Source of the DNA: Bifidobacterium breve
Lineage (GTDB): Bacteria; Actinomycetota; Acidimicrobiia; Acidimicrobiales; Microtrichaceae
Assembly (NCBI GenBank): GCA_945901935.1
Contig: CAMDLX010000003.1
Span: forward strand, 1 to 64,000
Length of the DNA stretch: 64,000 nt
Direction of reading: 5' to 3'
Position numbers and translations under genes: made by a program. Shown here piece by piece: positions 56,191 through 64,000 of the stretch. A model generated the notes under the pieces. That model was not told the origin of the DNA and did no database searches. It saw nothing but the letters and a program-made list of their open reading frames with translations. The number at the start of each line of letters is the position of its first letter. Positions within the stretch are counted from its first letter, which is position 1.

Positions 56191-56981
56191 TCTCGGTAGA
56201 ACTCGACTCTGGCCTCTTGCGAATCACGCTCGATCGACCTGAGGCACGTAACGCTCTTACCGTGGAGATGCGCGATCAGCTCGTGACAGCAGTTCAGCGG
56301 GCACGATCGGACGATATGGTCCGTGCTGTTCTCATTAGTGGGCGTGGTGGCTCCTTTTGCGCAGGTATGGACCTAGGAGCCTCGACCGTTTCACAAGCAG
56401 GCCGACCAGGCTTTGATCCACGAACCACATCTGAGGCACTCCGCGTGGGTGTGCAAACAATCGTGCAGCAACTCTGGCAGCTAGATAAGCCAACAGTTGC
56501 AGCTGTCGATGGCTACGCCGTCGGCCCCGGCGCCCATATTGCACTTGCCTGTGATCTAGTCCTCGTTCAGCCCGACAGCGCGTTTTTGTGGACCTTCGCC
56601 AAATGGGGACTCGTTGTCGATGCAGGAGGCGCCTACCTGCTGCCAAGATTGCTTGGCCCGGCACGAGCTAAAGAGCTTGTTCTGTTAGGCGGAAAGATTC
56701 TTGGTTCTCAGGCCGTAGCCGAGGGCCTAGCCATGAGATGTTTCGAGAACTCCGAGGAGCTTGCCCTCGAGGCTGAGCGCCTAGCTACACGACTAGCCAC
56801 GGGCCCCACAAGAAGCCTCGGCTTGTCGAAACAACTCCTCAATCGGAGTTTCGAGACTGATCTGGGAACCCTGCTCGAAGCCGAGGGGCACTTCCAAGCA
56901 CTGGCCACTGCCTCGAGCGATTTAGTTGAGGGAATGGCAGCTTTCACCGAGAAGCGCGACCCCAAGTTTACTGGTCACTAG
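56187..56981 (+). CDS. Enoyl-CoA hydratase/isomerase family
   Basis: LLRITLDRPEARNALTVEM; SFCAGMDLGA; AVDGYAVGPGAHIALACDLVLV. Confidence 0.9.
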   Translation: MISVELDSGLLRITLDRPEARNALTVEMRDQLVTAVQRARSDDMVRAVLISGRGGSFCAGMDLGASTVSQAGRPGFDPRTTSEALRVGVQTIVQQLWQLDKPTVAAVDGYAVGPGAHIALACDLVLVQPDSAFLWTFAKWGLVVDAGGAYLLPRLLGPARAKELVLLGGKILGSQAVAEGLAMRCFENSEELALEAERLATRLATGPTRSLGLSKQLLNRSFETDLGTLLEAEGHFQALATASSDLVEGMAAFTEKRDPKFTGH

Positions 56982-57001
56982 CCCCAGCAGGAGAAGGTCA
57001 C

Positions 57002-58171
57002 TCAGCCCGCAATCGCGGCTGACCGAGACCAGCCTTCACCGAGGTGAACCATCAGTTCATCCAGATCGATCCGATAGAACCGCGCCGGCGAGTCGACAAA
57101 AATGCTGCGCTTCTGCTCGCTGCTCAGATCAGAGCGCTCCTTCAGCAAGGCGATCGGATCAGGCCATGCACCATCTTGATGTGGCCAATCACTTGCCCAT
57201 AAAAGATTCTCTGCACCAATCAGATCAACCGTCGCCCCCAGTCCGGAATCGGCTGGCTCACCCGAAATCACGCACTGGGCCTTGAACTGATCCACTGCCG
57301 ATCGGGTTGGCACCTCCACGACCAAAGCCATCTTCTGATAGGTCTCGTCGAGACGTCCAAGCCAATGTGGCAGCCAGCCGACATCGCCCTCAAAGAAGCC
57401 GACCTCTAGGTTGGGATGGCGTTCAAGGACGCCACCATCGATCACATACATGATTCCGATTTGCAGCTGGAACGGAACACCCATTTGCCATTGCGCACGG
57501 TTCTTGAGCAGCTTGTGAATCCGCAGCGAGGGCGACCCCGGGTTTGAGGCATGCACAACCACTGGCAGACCGGCCTGCTCCATCAGCGACCAGAAGGGAT
57601 CCAGTTCGATACTTCCTAGGGTCTGGCCGGAGGGAGTGGGGATTGGCGACAGCATCACCGTGCTGGCACCAGCAGCCAACACGCGTTTGGTTTCGGCCAA
57701 GGCGAATTCCGGGTCTGCAAGTGGGATGACCCCGGCCCAACGCAGTCGGATGGGATCTTCGGCACAGAACTCGCAGATCCAGTCGTTATACGCCCTCGCA
57801 TAGGCATTGCGAAAATCAACCTCGGGGATGTCATCAAGGCCCAAAGTCATTGTGGGAAACAGCACGCTGACAGCAATGCCCTGTTCGTTCATCAGCTCAA
57901 TACGCCGCACTGGGTCATCGACTCCGCGATCAACTTCGGTGTCGAGATCAATGTCTAGGCGACCTCCCTCGGCAAGCCCGCCCGGGGTACACAGGGTGCC
58001 AACTGTCCACTCCATGGTGGTGGGGTGTCCGTAGAACAGAACTTGCTCGGTGCCATCTTCGGCTCGCTCGCGCCGCCAGGCCCTGTCGTGATATTCCTCC
58101 GGTAGCCGCTCCATCCACATATCAAACGGCTCAAACACATGACCGTCAGCATCGATGATGGGAAGTTTCAT
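57002..58171 (-). CDS. Amidohydrolase family (amidohydrolase 2-like)
   Basis: MKLPIIDADGHVFEPFDMWMERLP; NLLWASDWPHQDGAWPDPIALLKE. Confidence 0.88.
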   Translation of the reverse strand: MKLPIIDADGHVFEPFDMWMERLPEEYHDRAWRRERAEDGTEQVLFYGHPTTMEWTVGTLCTPGGLAEGGRLDIDLDTEVDRGVDDPVRRIELMNEQGIAVSVLFPTMTLGLDDIPEVDFRNAYARAYNDWICEFCAEDPIRLRWAGVIPLADPEFALAETKRVLAAGASTVMLSPIPTPSGQTLGSIELDPFWSLMEQAGLPVVVHASNPGSPSLRIHKLLKNRAQWQMGVPFQLQIGIMYVIDGGVLERHPNLEVGFFEGDVGWLPHWLGRLDETYQKMALVVEVPTRSAVDQFKAQCVISGEPADSGLGATVDLIGAENLLWASDWPHQDGAWPDPIALLKERSDLSSEQKRSIFVDSPARFYRIDLDELMVHLGEGWSRSAAIAG

Positions 58172-58184
58172 GCTGTCTCCTGAA

Positions 58185-58391
58185 TCATGCGGTCTCCTGA
58201 ATGGTGAGCGCGCCTTCTGGGCAGGTCGCAACGGCACGGCGGGCCGACTCGCGCAGTTCCTCGGGCGGCTCAGCGAGCAAGAGTTCGCAATGCCCTAGAT
58301 CATCAGAGCCAAAAACCTTTGGAGCTAGGGAATAGCAACGACCGTGGCCCGTGCACGCGTCAAGGTCCAAGAGAATCCTCATTCTGCTCAC
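58185..58391 (-). CDS. P450-associated small ferredoxin (3Fe-4S-type)
   Basis: DACTGHGRCYSLAPKVF ... CPEGAL; His at the position of the second cluster Cys. Confidence 0.88.
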   Translation of the reverse strand: MSRMRILLDLDACTGHGRCYSLAPKVFGSDDLGHCELLLAEPPEELRESARRAVATCPEGALTIQETA

Positions 58392-58395
58392 TGGG

Positions 58396-59625
58396 TCAGA
58401 CTCCCGGATTCAACTTGAGCGGCTTGAACTCGAGCGGCAACTTTTCTACCTCTCGGATTCCTGGTGAATATGCCAATTCAAACCCCTCGGTAATCTCATA
58501 CTCGGGGATCCGGCGATGCCACTCTTCGAGCGCCACACGAAGCTCGAGTCGAGCCAAATGAGAACCCAAGCACCGATGCGGCCCTCCCCCAAAGGCAAGG
58601 TGTCTGTTGACCTCTCTATCGATGCAATATTCCCCGGCAGTTTCGCCAAACTCGTCGGGATCAGTGTCGGCAGCCCCGAGCATCAACAGCACCGTGTCGC
58701 CCGTATTCATCTTGACGCCATGCAACTCAGTCGGCTGTTTGAGAACTCGGAGAATCTGCATGACGGGAGTATGAAAGCGGAGCAACTCCTCAACCGCAGC
58801 GGGGATCAGGCTCGGGTCCTGAACGAGTGCGGCCCGGTACTGCGGGTTTTGTGCAAGGTACGCAAGCGAGCAATCCAGCGTTGAAGTGACGGTATCGAGT
58901 CCTCCAAGAATGAAGAGGTAGCAGATGTCCAACATCTCATCGTTCGACATCTCCCTGCCGTCAACCTCAGTACCAAAGAATCTGCTGAGCAAGTCTGTGC
59001 CGGGATTCTCTGCCCGATCCTTCAGGACGTCAGCAAAGTAGCCATACAGGTCGGCGCCAGCTGCACGCCTGCGAGGGGTTGCTTCCTCGGGGGGTAGCAG
59101 GCCCCCACCTGGTCGGATGATCTCATCTTTCCAATTGAGCAGCAGGTCCAAGTCTTCTAGTGGCAGACCCGTCATCTGCAAGAAGACCCTGCCGGGAAGT
59201 GGAACCGAGAACTGTGCGTGTGCGTCGACCTGACCATCCGCTACGAACTGATCAATGACCTCATTCACCCGCATCCTGATCTCATCCTCGAGCGGCGCCA
59301 TCTCGTGCGGGCCGAGCGTTGGGTCAATCACCCGCCGGTACTTTGCATGCTCCGGCGGATCGATCTGCAGCGGAATCAGGGGGCGGTCTTGGCCGATGTC
59401 TACTGCAACAAGGTCGGAGCTAAAGATCTCGGGGTGCTTCAGCGCCCAACGGACATCCTCATAGCGGCTGATGATGTAGACGCCTGCACCGAGCATCCCC
59501 TCCATCGTGGCCACTGGGCAATGCGATCGAAGAGCATCGTAAAAAGGAATCGGGTCAGCGGCCACCGATGGCGTGTACGGGTTCGCTTCTCCTGTGGATA
59601 CGTTGACCTCTGTTGCCGAACTCAT
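58396..59625 (-). CDS. Cytochrome P450
   Basis: Heme-binding loop LAFGGGPHRCLGSHLARLEL; I-helix-like LFILGGLDTVTSTLD. Confidence 0.95.
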   Translation of the reverse strand: MSSATEVNVSTGEANPYTPSVAADPIPFYDALRSHCPVATMEGMLGAGVYIISRYEDVRWALKHPEIFSSDLVAVDIGQDRPLIPLQIDPPEHAKYRRVIDPTLGPHEMAPLEDEIRMRVNEVIDQFVADGQVDAHAQFSVPLPGRVFLQMTGLPLEDLDLLLNWKDEIIRPGGGLLPPEEATPRRRAAGADLYGYFADVLKDRAENPGTDLLSRFFGTEVDGREMSNDEMLDICYLFILGGLDTVTSTLDCSLAYLAQNPQYRAALVQDPSLIPAAVEELLRFHTPVMQILRVLKQPTELHGVKMNTGDTVLLMLGAADTDPDEFGETAGEYCIDREVNRHLAFGGGPHRCLGSHLARLELRVALEEWHRRIPEYEITEGFELAYSPGIREVEKLPLEFKPLKLNPGV

Positions 59626-59661
59626 TTGTTATGTCCCCCATTGACGTAAACCTTCACTGTA

Positions 59662-59675
59662 TGACACGCGTGTCA
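59662..59675. promoter_or_regulatory. Operator site 14: TGACACGCGTGTCA
   Basis: Perfect 14-bp palindrome upstream of P450/ferredoxin/amidohydrolase (-) operon. Confidence 0.82.
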
Positions 59676-59677
59676 GG

Positions 59678-61909
59678 TTATGTTGAGAGTTCGTCACGCG
59701 GAAGGCCTAATAGGCGTTCAGCAATGACGTTTCTCTGGATCTCGGAGGTACCCCCGGCGATGGACAGTGCTCGATTCCCAAGGAATCCTCCGAACCAAAC
59801 TGCACCTTCATTCTCGTCGATCACCGTGGTTGAGCCCAGCAACTCCATGCCAACCTCTTGCACCCGCTGTTCATGTTCGACACCAAGGAGCTTACGGATG
59901 CTCGCCTCGGGTCCCGGTCCGACTGCGGCCATCCCGAGCTCAGAACTCAGCGCACGAAGAGTGGTGCGCAACCCCATCACGGACAATGCCTGAGCTGAAG
60001 CGAGTAGTGCCCCCAAGACATCTACAACTCGAGCATCCGGGGTCGATCCAGTCCGGTGTGATAGGTCCAGGACGGACTCAAGCCCCGGACCAAAAGATGA
60101 CCCCGATCCCATCGACACTCGTTCATTTTCAAGCGTGGTTCTTGCACAACTCCAACCACCGTTGACTTCTCCCACAACGCAGTCATCCGGCACCAGAACC
60201 TGATCAAGGAACACCTCGTTGAACATGGCAAACCCAGTGAGTTCGCGAAGGGGGCGAATCTCAATGCCCGGGTTGCGCATATCTACCAAGAAACAGGTGA
60301 TGCCCTCATGTTTGGCTGCAGTGGGGTCAGTTCTCGCCAAGCAAATTCCCCAATCGGCTTCAGTAGCCAGAGTGGTCCAGACTTTCTGTCCGGTCAGTGA
60401 CCAACCACCTTCAACCCGCTCGGCGCGGGTCGTGACCGAAGCCAAATCAGAGCCAGCCTCGGGCTCCGAGAAGAGCTGGCACCAGCGCAGATCGAGGCGC
60501 AGAGAAGCACTGATAAATCGCTCCTGCTGGGCGCTGGTTCCATGAGCAATTAAGGTTGGCAAAACCCATCCAGCGATCTGGATATGTGGCCGCCGTATCC
60601 CGGCCTCGCGAAGTTCCTCGTCGATAACAAGTTGTTCTAATCCGCTTGCCGAACGACCCCAAGGCGTGGGCCAGTGAGGAGCGATCCACCCCCCGTCGGC
60701 AAGCTCTCTGTTCCAGTGTTCTCGGTCAACCTGCTGGAGTTGTGTAATCAGGCTGCGTACTTCAGGGCGAAAACTTTCTGCGGCTGCAGGAAGGTCAACG
60801 GCCATAGACCTGCGCAAACCGGACTGCACCTGTTGCCACACCCTTCGCCGCCAAGGTATTGGATCACCGTTCAGATGCCGCGCCACGGTGGCACGCCGAA
60901 GGTACAAGTGAGCATCGTGCTCCCAGGTGTACCCGATTCCACCCAAAATCTGAATTGCATCTTTGGCGCACTCAAAGGCCGCTGTTGCCCCCAACGCGCC
61001 TGCTACAGCAGCGGCCAACGGAAACTGCGCATCACTTGGATCTAGTTCGGCCGCATCCCAAGTTGCTGCTCGAGCTTCTTCTAACCGGCACAGCGCATCT
61101 GCGCAACGATGTTTGACCGCCTGGAACTGTCCGATCGGACGATCAAATTGCACCCGGTTTTTTGCGTACTCAGCGGCAGTACTGACACACCATGCAGCAA
61201 CACCCACACACTCAGCGGCCTGTACTACTGCAGCCAGATTGCGGACTTGGTGAGTCTGAACCGGGATACGGCGATCCGAGCCAACCGAGAGGTTGTGCGC
61301 TGTCACCGCTGCCAGTCTTCGCACCGGGTCCGCCGAACGAAGAGGGGTCACCTGCAGCTCATCGCGATGGATCAGATACCAGTCAGCATCCGCCTCGCTC
61401 TCGGTGGCATGTTCAACAACAACCGGCAGGAGAAACCACTCTGCTAGCGATCCACCGTCAACTGGTTTCACCTCACCCGTCAACAGAACCGTAGAACCAT
61501 GGTCGACCGCCTGCAGGGCGCCACCACCGACGGCCACAGCGCCCACCGCGCCCGCAATGATCGGTGCGAGAAATTCCGGAGCATGTGCATCCAGCAGGGT
61601 TGCAAGTAACGCTGAACTAGGAAAGGGCCCGGGCGCAACCGCCAGTCCCCACTCCTCAAGCACTGTTACCAGGTCGGCCAAAGTGCCCCCCTGACCACCA
61701 TGCTCTTCAGAAACGCTCAGGCCAATCCAACCCAGTTCCACCAATTCTGGCCAGAATTCTGGCATCACCTCAGTCTCTGATTCCAAGGCCTGTCGCACGA
61801 CCGAGATAGGCGAACTAGCGCCAAGCCATCGACGAGCAACTCGTGCCAACTCAAGACGATCTGGATTCAGGGTAGATGGTGCAGTTGCTCCCGAAAGTGG
61901 TGCGCTCAC
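59678..61909 (-). CDS. Fused two-domain acyl-CoA dehydrogenase (743 aa)
   Basis: Two ACAD modules: N-half YAKNRVQFDRPIGQFQAVKHRCADALCRLEEA, C-half CQLFSEPEAGSDLASVTTRAE ... AGGTSEIQRNVIAERLLGLPR; GTG start overlapping upstream stop. Confidence 0.9.
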   Translation of the reverse strand: MSAPLSGATAPSTLNPDRLELARVARRWLGASSPISVVRQALESETEVMPEFWPELVELGWIGLSVSEEHGGQGGTLADLVTVLEEWGLAVAPGPFPSSALLATLLDAHAPEFLAPIIAGAVGAVAVGGGALQAVDHGSTVLLTGEVKPVDGGSLAEWFLLPVVVEHATESEADADWYLIHRDELQVTPLRSADPVRRLAAVTAHNLSVGSDRRIPVQTHQVRNLAAVVQAAECVGVAAWCVSTAAEYAKNRVQFDRPIGQFQAVKHRCADALCRLEEARAATWDAAELDPSDAQFPLAAAVAGALGATAAFECAKDAIQILGGIGYTWEHDAHLYLRRATVARHLNGDPIPWRRRVWQQVQSGLRRSMAVDLPAAAESFRPEVRSLITQLQQVDREHWNRELADGGWIAPHWPTPWGRSASGLEQLVIDEELREAGIRRPHIQIAGWVLPTLIAHGTSAQQERFISASLRLDLRWCQLFSEPEAGSDLASVTTRAERVEGGWSLTGQKVWTTLATEADWGICLARTDPTAAKHEGITCFLVDMRNPGIEIRPLRELTGFAMFNEVFLDQVLVPDDCVVGEVNGGWSCARTTLENERVSMGSGSSFGPGLESVLDLSHRTGSTPDARVVDVLGALLASAQALSVMGLRTTLRALSSELGMAAVGPGPEASIRKLLGVEHEQRVQEVGMELLGSTTVIDENEGAVWFGGFLGNRALSIAGGTSEIQRNVIAERLLGLPRDELST

Positions 61910-63330
61910 GACTCCCTCGATTCTGGTTCAGGTTGGAATGGTGGACCGCTGAGTTCAACAAATCTTTCATAACGATTCAACGCCGCCTCAGACCAGGCCG
62001 AATCAGGCTCAATTCTTTTTCCGACGCGAGACCAGATGCCTGCGCCCGATGCGTCCGGCACTTCGCCGGCGGCCACGCGAGCCAGATATGCAGATCCCAG
62101 TGCGGCACCCTGAGGAACAGCCACACAGTCCGCCGCCAGACCAGTGACATCGGCAATCGCCTGCACCCAGCGATTGTCCTGCGACCCGCCGCCAGTAACA
62201 ACAAGGCGCTTCGCAACGGTGAGCCCGCCACCGCCCTCGAGCAGCCCCGCAAGCTCAAGGTGACGGCGAGTTACAAACCCGGCGGCTTCATAGACTGATC
62301 GCCACATGGATGCTGGGCCGTGTGTGATATCGACATCATGAAGCTCAGCCCGCCGAGTTGGGTCGTGTAGCGGAGTGCGCTCGCCGCGGATAAACGGCAG
62401 CCAGACCGGCACAGAAGTTGGTTCGATTTCTGCGTTTGCCGGCTGCTCGCTCAAAGATCCACCTGCCCAGTTTCTGAACAGCCCACCAGCATTTGAGGGT
62501 CCACCCACAAGGACCATCCCAGGCGCCGTGTGCGGAACAGTCCATAGTCCAGCTATCTCGACCCAGTCAGGAACAACCGCCCAGATGATCAAAGTGGCTC
62601 CAATGATGACCAGCACATCACCTGCTTGGTCGGCGCCTGCAACAAGCTGTTCCGCGAATGCATCGATTGTTCCACCGCCAATCACTGCGCCGCTGAGATC
62701 AGGGCCGAGCTGTTCTAGGGCCATGCCAGCAGGTTCAGACCCAAAGGAAATCCTTGGAAGCTGCCCAGCCGTAGCGCCGGCAGCATGGAGTACTCCCTCG
62801 TCCCAACCAGAAAAATTAAACAGTGGGACCATAGTCATTGCCGTGACGGAGTCCACAACTCCTGTACCGCACAGTGCAGCATTCGCAACTGCCTGAGCAG
62901 GCCAGTAGCCGGCTGCCTCGGGGTAGAGCTGAGTCAGCAGCGCCAACATGCGTTCCGACTCAGCAGAAGTTGAGGGGTCCGCTCCACGCTTCCCGCCGAT
63001 GGTGCGCTGATCGCCGTAGAGAAGACCCTCGCCGAGTGGAACCCCGGACTCATCTACAGCGCACATCGACGGGACCATGGCTGCAACCTGTACGCCAATC
63101 ACGCGGTGGCCGCTGCTCACCGCTTGATGCGCGAGCCCCGTCGCAGCCTCCAGCACAGACTCTCGCCAAACTCTTGCAGCATCATGTTCGACCCGGCCGA
63201 ATTCGCCACTCATGCTGGTAGACCGGTCGGCATGTTCGAGCCGCACCGAACCCAGCACGGTTCCGTCCTCAGACGCGATCACAGCCTTCACAGAGGTTGT
63301 TCCGATATCTATTCCAATCGTTACTTTCAT
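61906..63330 (-). CDS. FGGY-family carbohydrate kinase (xylulokinase-like)
   Basis: MKVTIGIDIGTTSVKAVIASEDG; RLVVTGGGSQDNRWVQAIADVTG; start at 63330. Confidence 0.85.
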   Translation of the reverse strand: MKVTIGIDIGTTSVKAVIASEDGTVLGSVRLEHADRSTSMSGEFGRVEHDAARVWRESVLEAATGLAHQAVSSGHRVIGVQVAAMVPSMCAVDESGVPLGEGLLYGDQRTIGGKRGADPSTSAESERMLALLTQLYPEAAGYWPAQAVANAALCGTGVVDSVTAMTMVPLFNFSGWDEGVLHAAGATAGQLPRISFGSEPAGMALEQLGPDLSGAVIGGGTIDAFAEQLVAGADQAGDVLVIIGATLIIWAVVPDWVEIAGLWTVPHTAPGMVLVGGPSNAGGLFRNWAGGSLSEQPANAEIEPTSVPVWLPFIRGERTPLHDPTRRAELHDVDITHGPASMWRSVYEAAGFVTRRHLELAGLLEGGGGLTVAKRLVVTGGGSQDNRWVQAIADVTGLAADCVAVPQGAALGSAYLARVAAGEVPDASGAGIWSRVGKRIEPDSAWSEAALNRYERFVELSGPPFQPEPESRES

Positions 63331-63368
63331 TGGCTCGCCACCTCCCCGAGAACCGATCTGGATAAAAC

Positions 63369-63384
63369 CTGACACACACGTCAG
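63369..63384. promoter_or_regulatory. Operator site 15: CTGAC-acacac-GTCAG
   Basis: Divergent region between kinase (-) and PaaK-like gene (+). Confidence 0.83.
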
Positions 63385-63435
63385 TTTGGGAGCGTATCCT
63401 GTCAACGCAGACACCACATCCGCCTTGGAGGAAAA

Positions 63436-64000
63436 ATGCCGTCCTACGGTCCAGAGGTCCTCGGACCACCAACACGCTCACTTGACCAAGTCCACTGGGA
63501 CCCAGAGATGCAAACGATGGACCCTGCCCAACGCAGGGAACTTCAGTTAGATCGCCTGCGAACCATGATCGGAAAGGTATTCGACTCCGATGTTGGTTTG
63601 TTCCGTCGCAAACTCGAATCCGCTGGGGTAAGCGGCCCCGGCGACATCAAGAGTCTGGATGACCTCAACTCAATCCCAACCACGCTCAAGCAAGATCTCC
63701 GAGACTCCGAGGCCGATCATCCACCACTCGGCGACTATCGATTCACCACAATCCACGACTGTGTGCGTGTCGGGCAATCCACTGGCACAACCGGTACCCC
63801 GACCGTCACCATGCTGACCCGGCACGACCTGTGGGTCGAATACGAATCAGCTGCCAGAAACTGGTGGCGCAACGGATGGAGACCTGGGCAAATTGTGACC
63901 CACAGCCATCCCGCCTACTTGTATGGCGGCGGACTCATGCTGTCGGGAACTCTTGAGTACTTTGGGTTTCTCAACTTGTGGGTGGCCCCGCCCGACACTG
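63436..64000 (+). CDS. Phenylacetate-CoA ligase-like (PaaK-type) adenylate-forming enzyme, truncated by window end
   Basis: ATG after TTGGAGGA RBS; MPSYGPEVLGPPTRSLDQVHWDPEMQTMDPAQRRELQLDRL ... QSTGTTGTPTVTMLTR; absent from ORF track because no stop is in the window. Confidence 0.8.
   Translation, partial: MPSYGPEVLGPPTRSLDQVHWDPEMQTMDPAQRRELQLDRLRTMIGKVFDSDVGLFRRKLESAGVSGPGDIKSLDDLNSIPTTLKQDLRDSEADHPPLGDYRFTTIHDCVRVGQSTGTTGTPTVTMLTRHDLWVEYESAARNWWRNGWRPGQIVTHSHPAYLYGGGLMLSGTLEYFGFLNLWVAPPDT

Noticed and set aside
5538-63384. The dispersed palindromes being a mobile repeat (REP/MITE) or terminators
   Set aside because: Only the short core is shared and flanks differ. Copies sit at promoters rather than gene ends generally, and lack a terminator U-tract, so operators are the better explanation.
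18996-63384. Assigning the regulon to KstR or KstR2 cholesterol control
   Set aside because: The palindrome does not match the KstR/KstR2 motifs as I recall them, and no ring-degradation genes (KshA/KstD/Hsa type) were recognised in the window.
1-64000. CRISPR arrays, tRNA/rRNA genes, integrases, transposases or phage genes
   Set aside because: No repeat-spacer pattern, RNA gene or mobile-element protein was recognised on either strand.

Overview
The window is a 64-kb actinobacterial-type catabolic island. It holds about 47 plausible CDSs and no RNA genes, CRISPR arrays or recognisable mobile elements. Gene content is dominated by acyl-CoA/thioester chemistry: AMP-forming acyl-CoA ligases, acyl-CoA dehydrogenases (including a fused 743-aa one and an adjacent pair), crotonases, MaoC hydratases, SDRs, thiolase-fold proteins with DUF35 OB/Zn-ribbon partners, and a fused CoA-transferase. 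Also present are P450/ferredoxin, LLM/F420-type oxidoreductases, amidohydrolases, HyuA/HyuB, a GMC oxidoreductase, a Liv-type ABC importer, two sulfotransferases, one arylsulfatase and two TetR regulators. The strongest signal is a shared palindromic operator, CTGAC-N6-GTCAG (often extended to TAACTGAC-N6-GTCAGTTA). I located 15 copies from about 5.5 kb to 63.4 kb, all intergenic or overlapping only gene ends, and essentially one per transcription unit. One copy lies in front of the TetR gene at 19055. This looks like one coherent, single-regulator regulon for an unknown substrate. The chemistry resembles steroid/isoprenoid side-chain degradation, with unusual sulfation/desulfation, heme-oxygenase-like oxidase and sugar-kinase components. 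Product calls come from motif and family recognition by eye; no database search was run.
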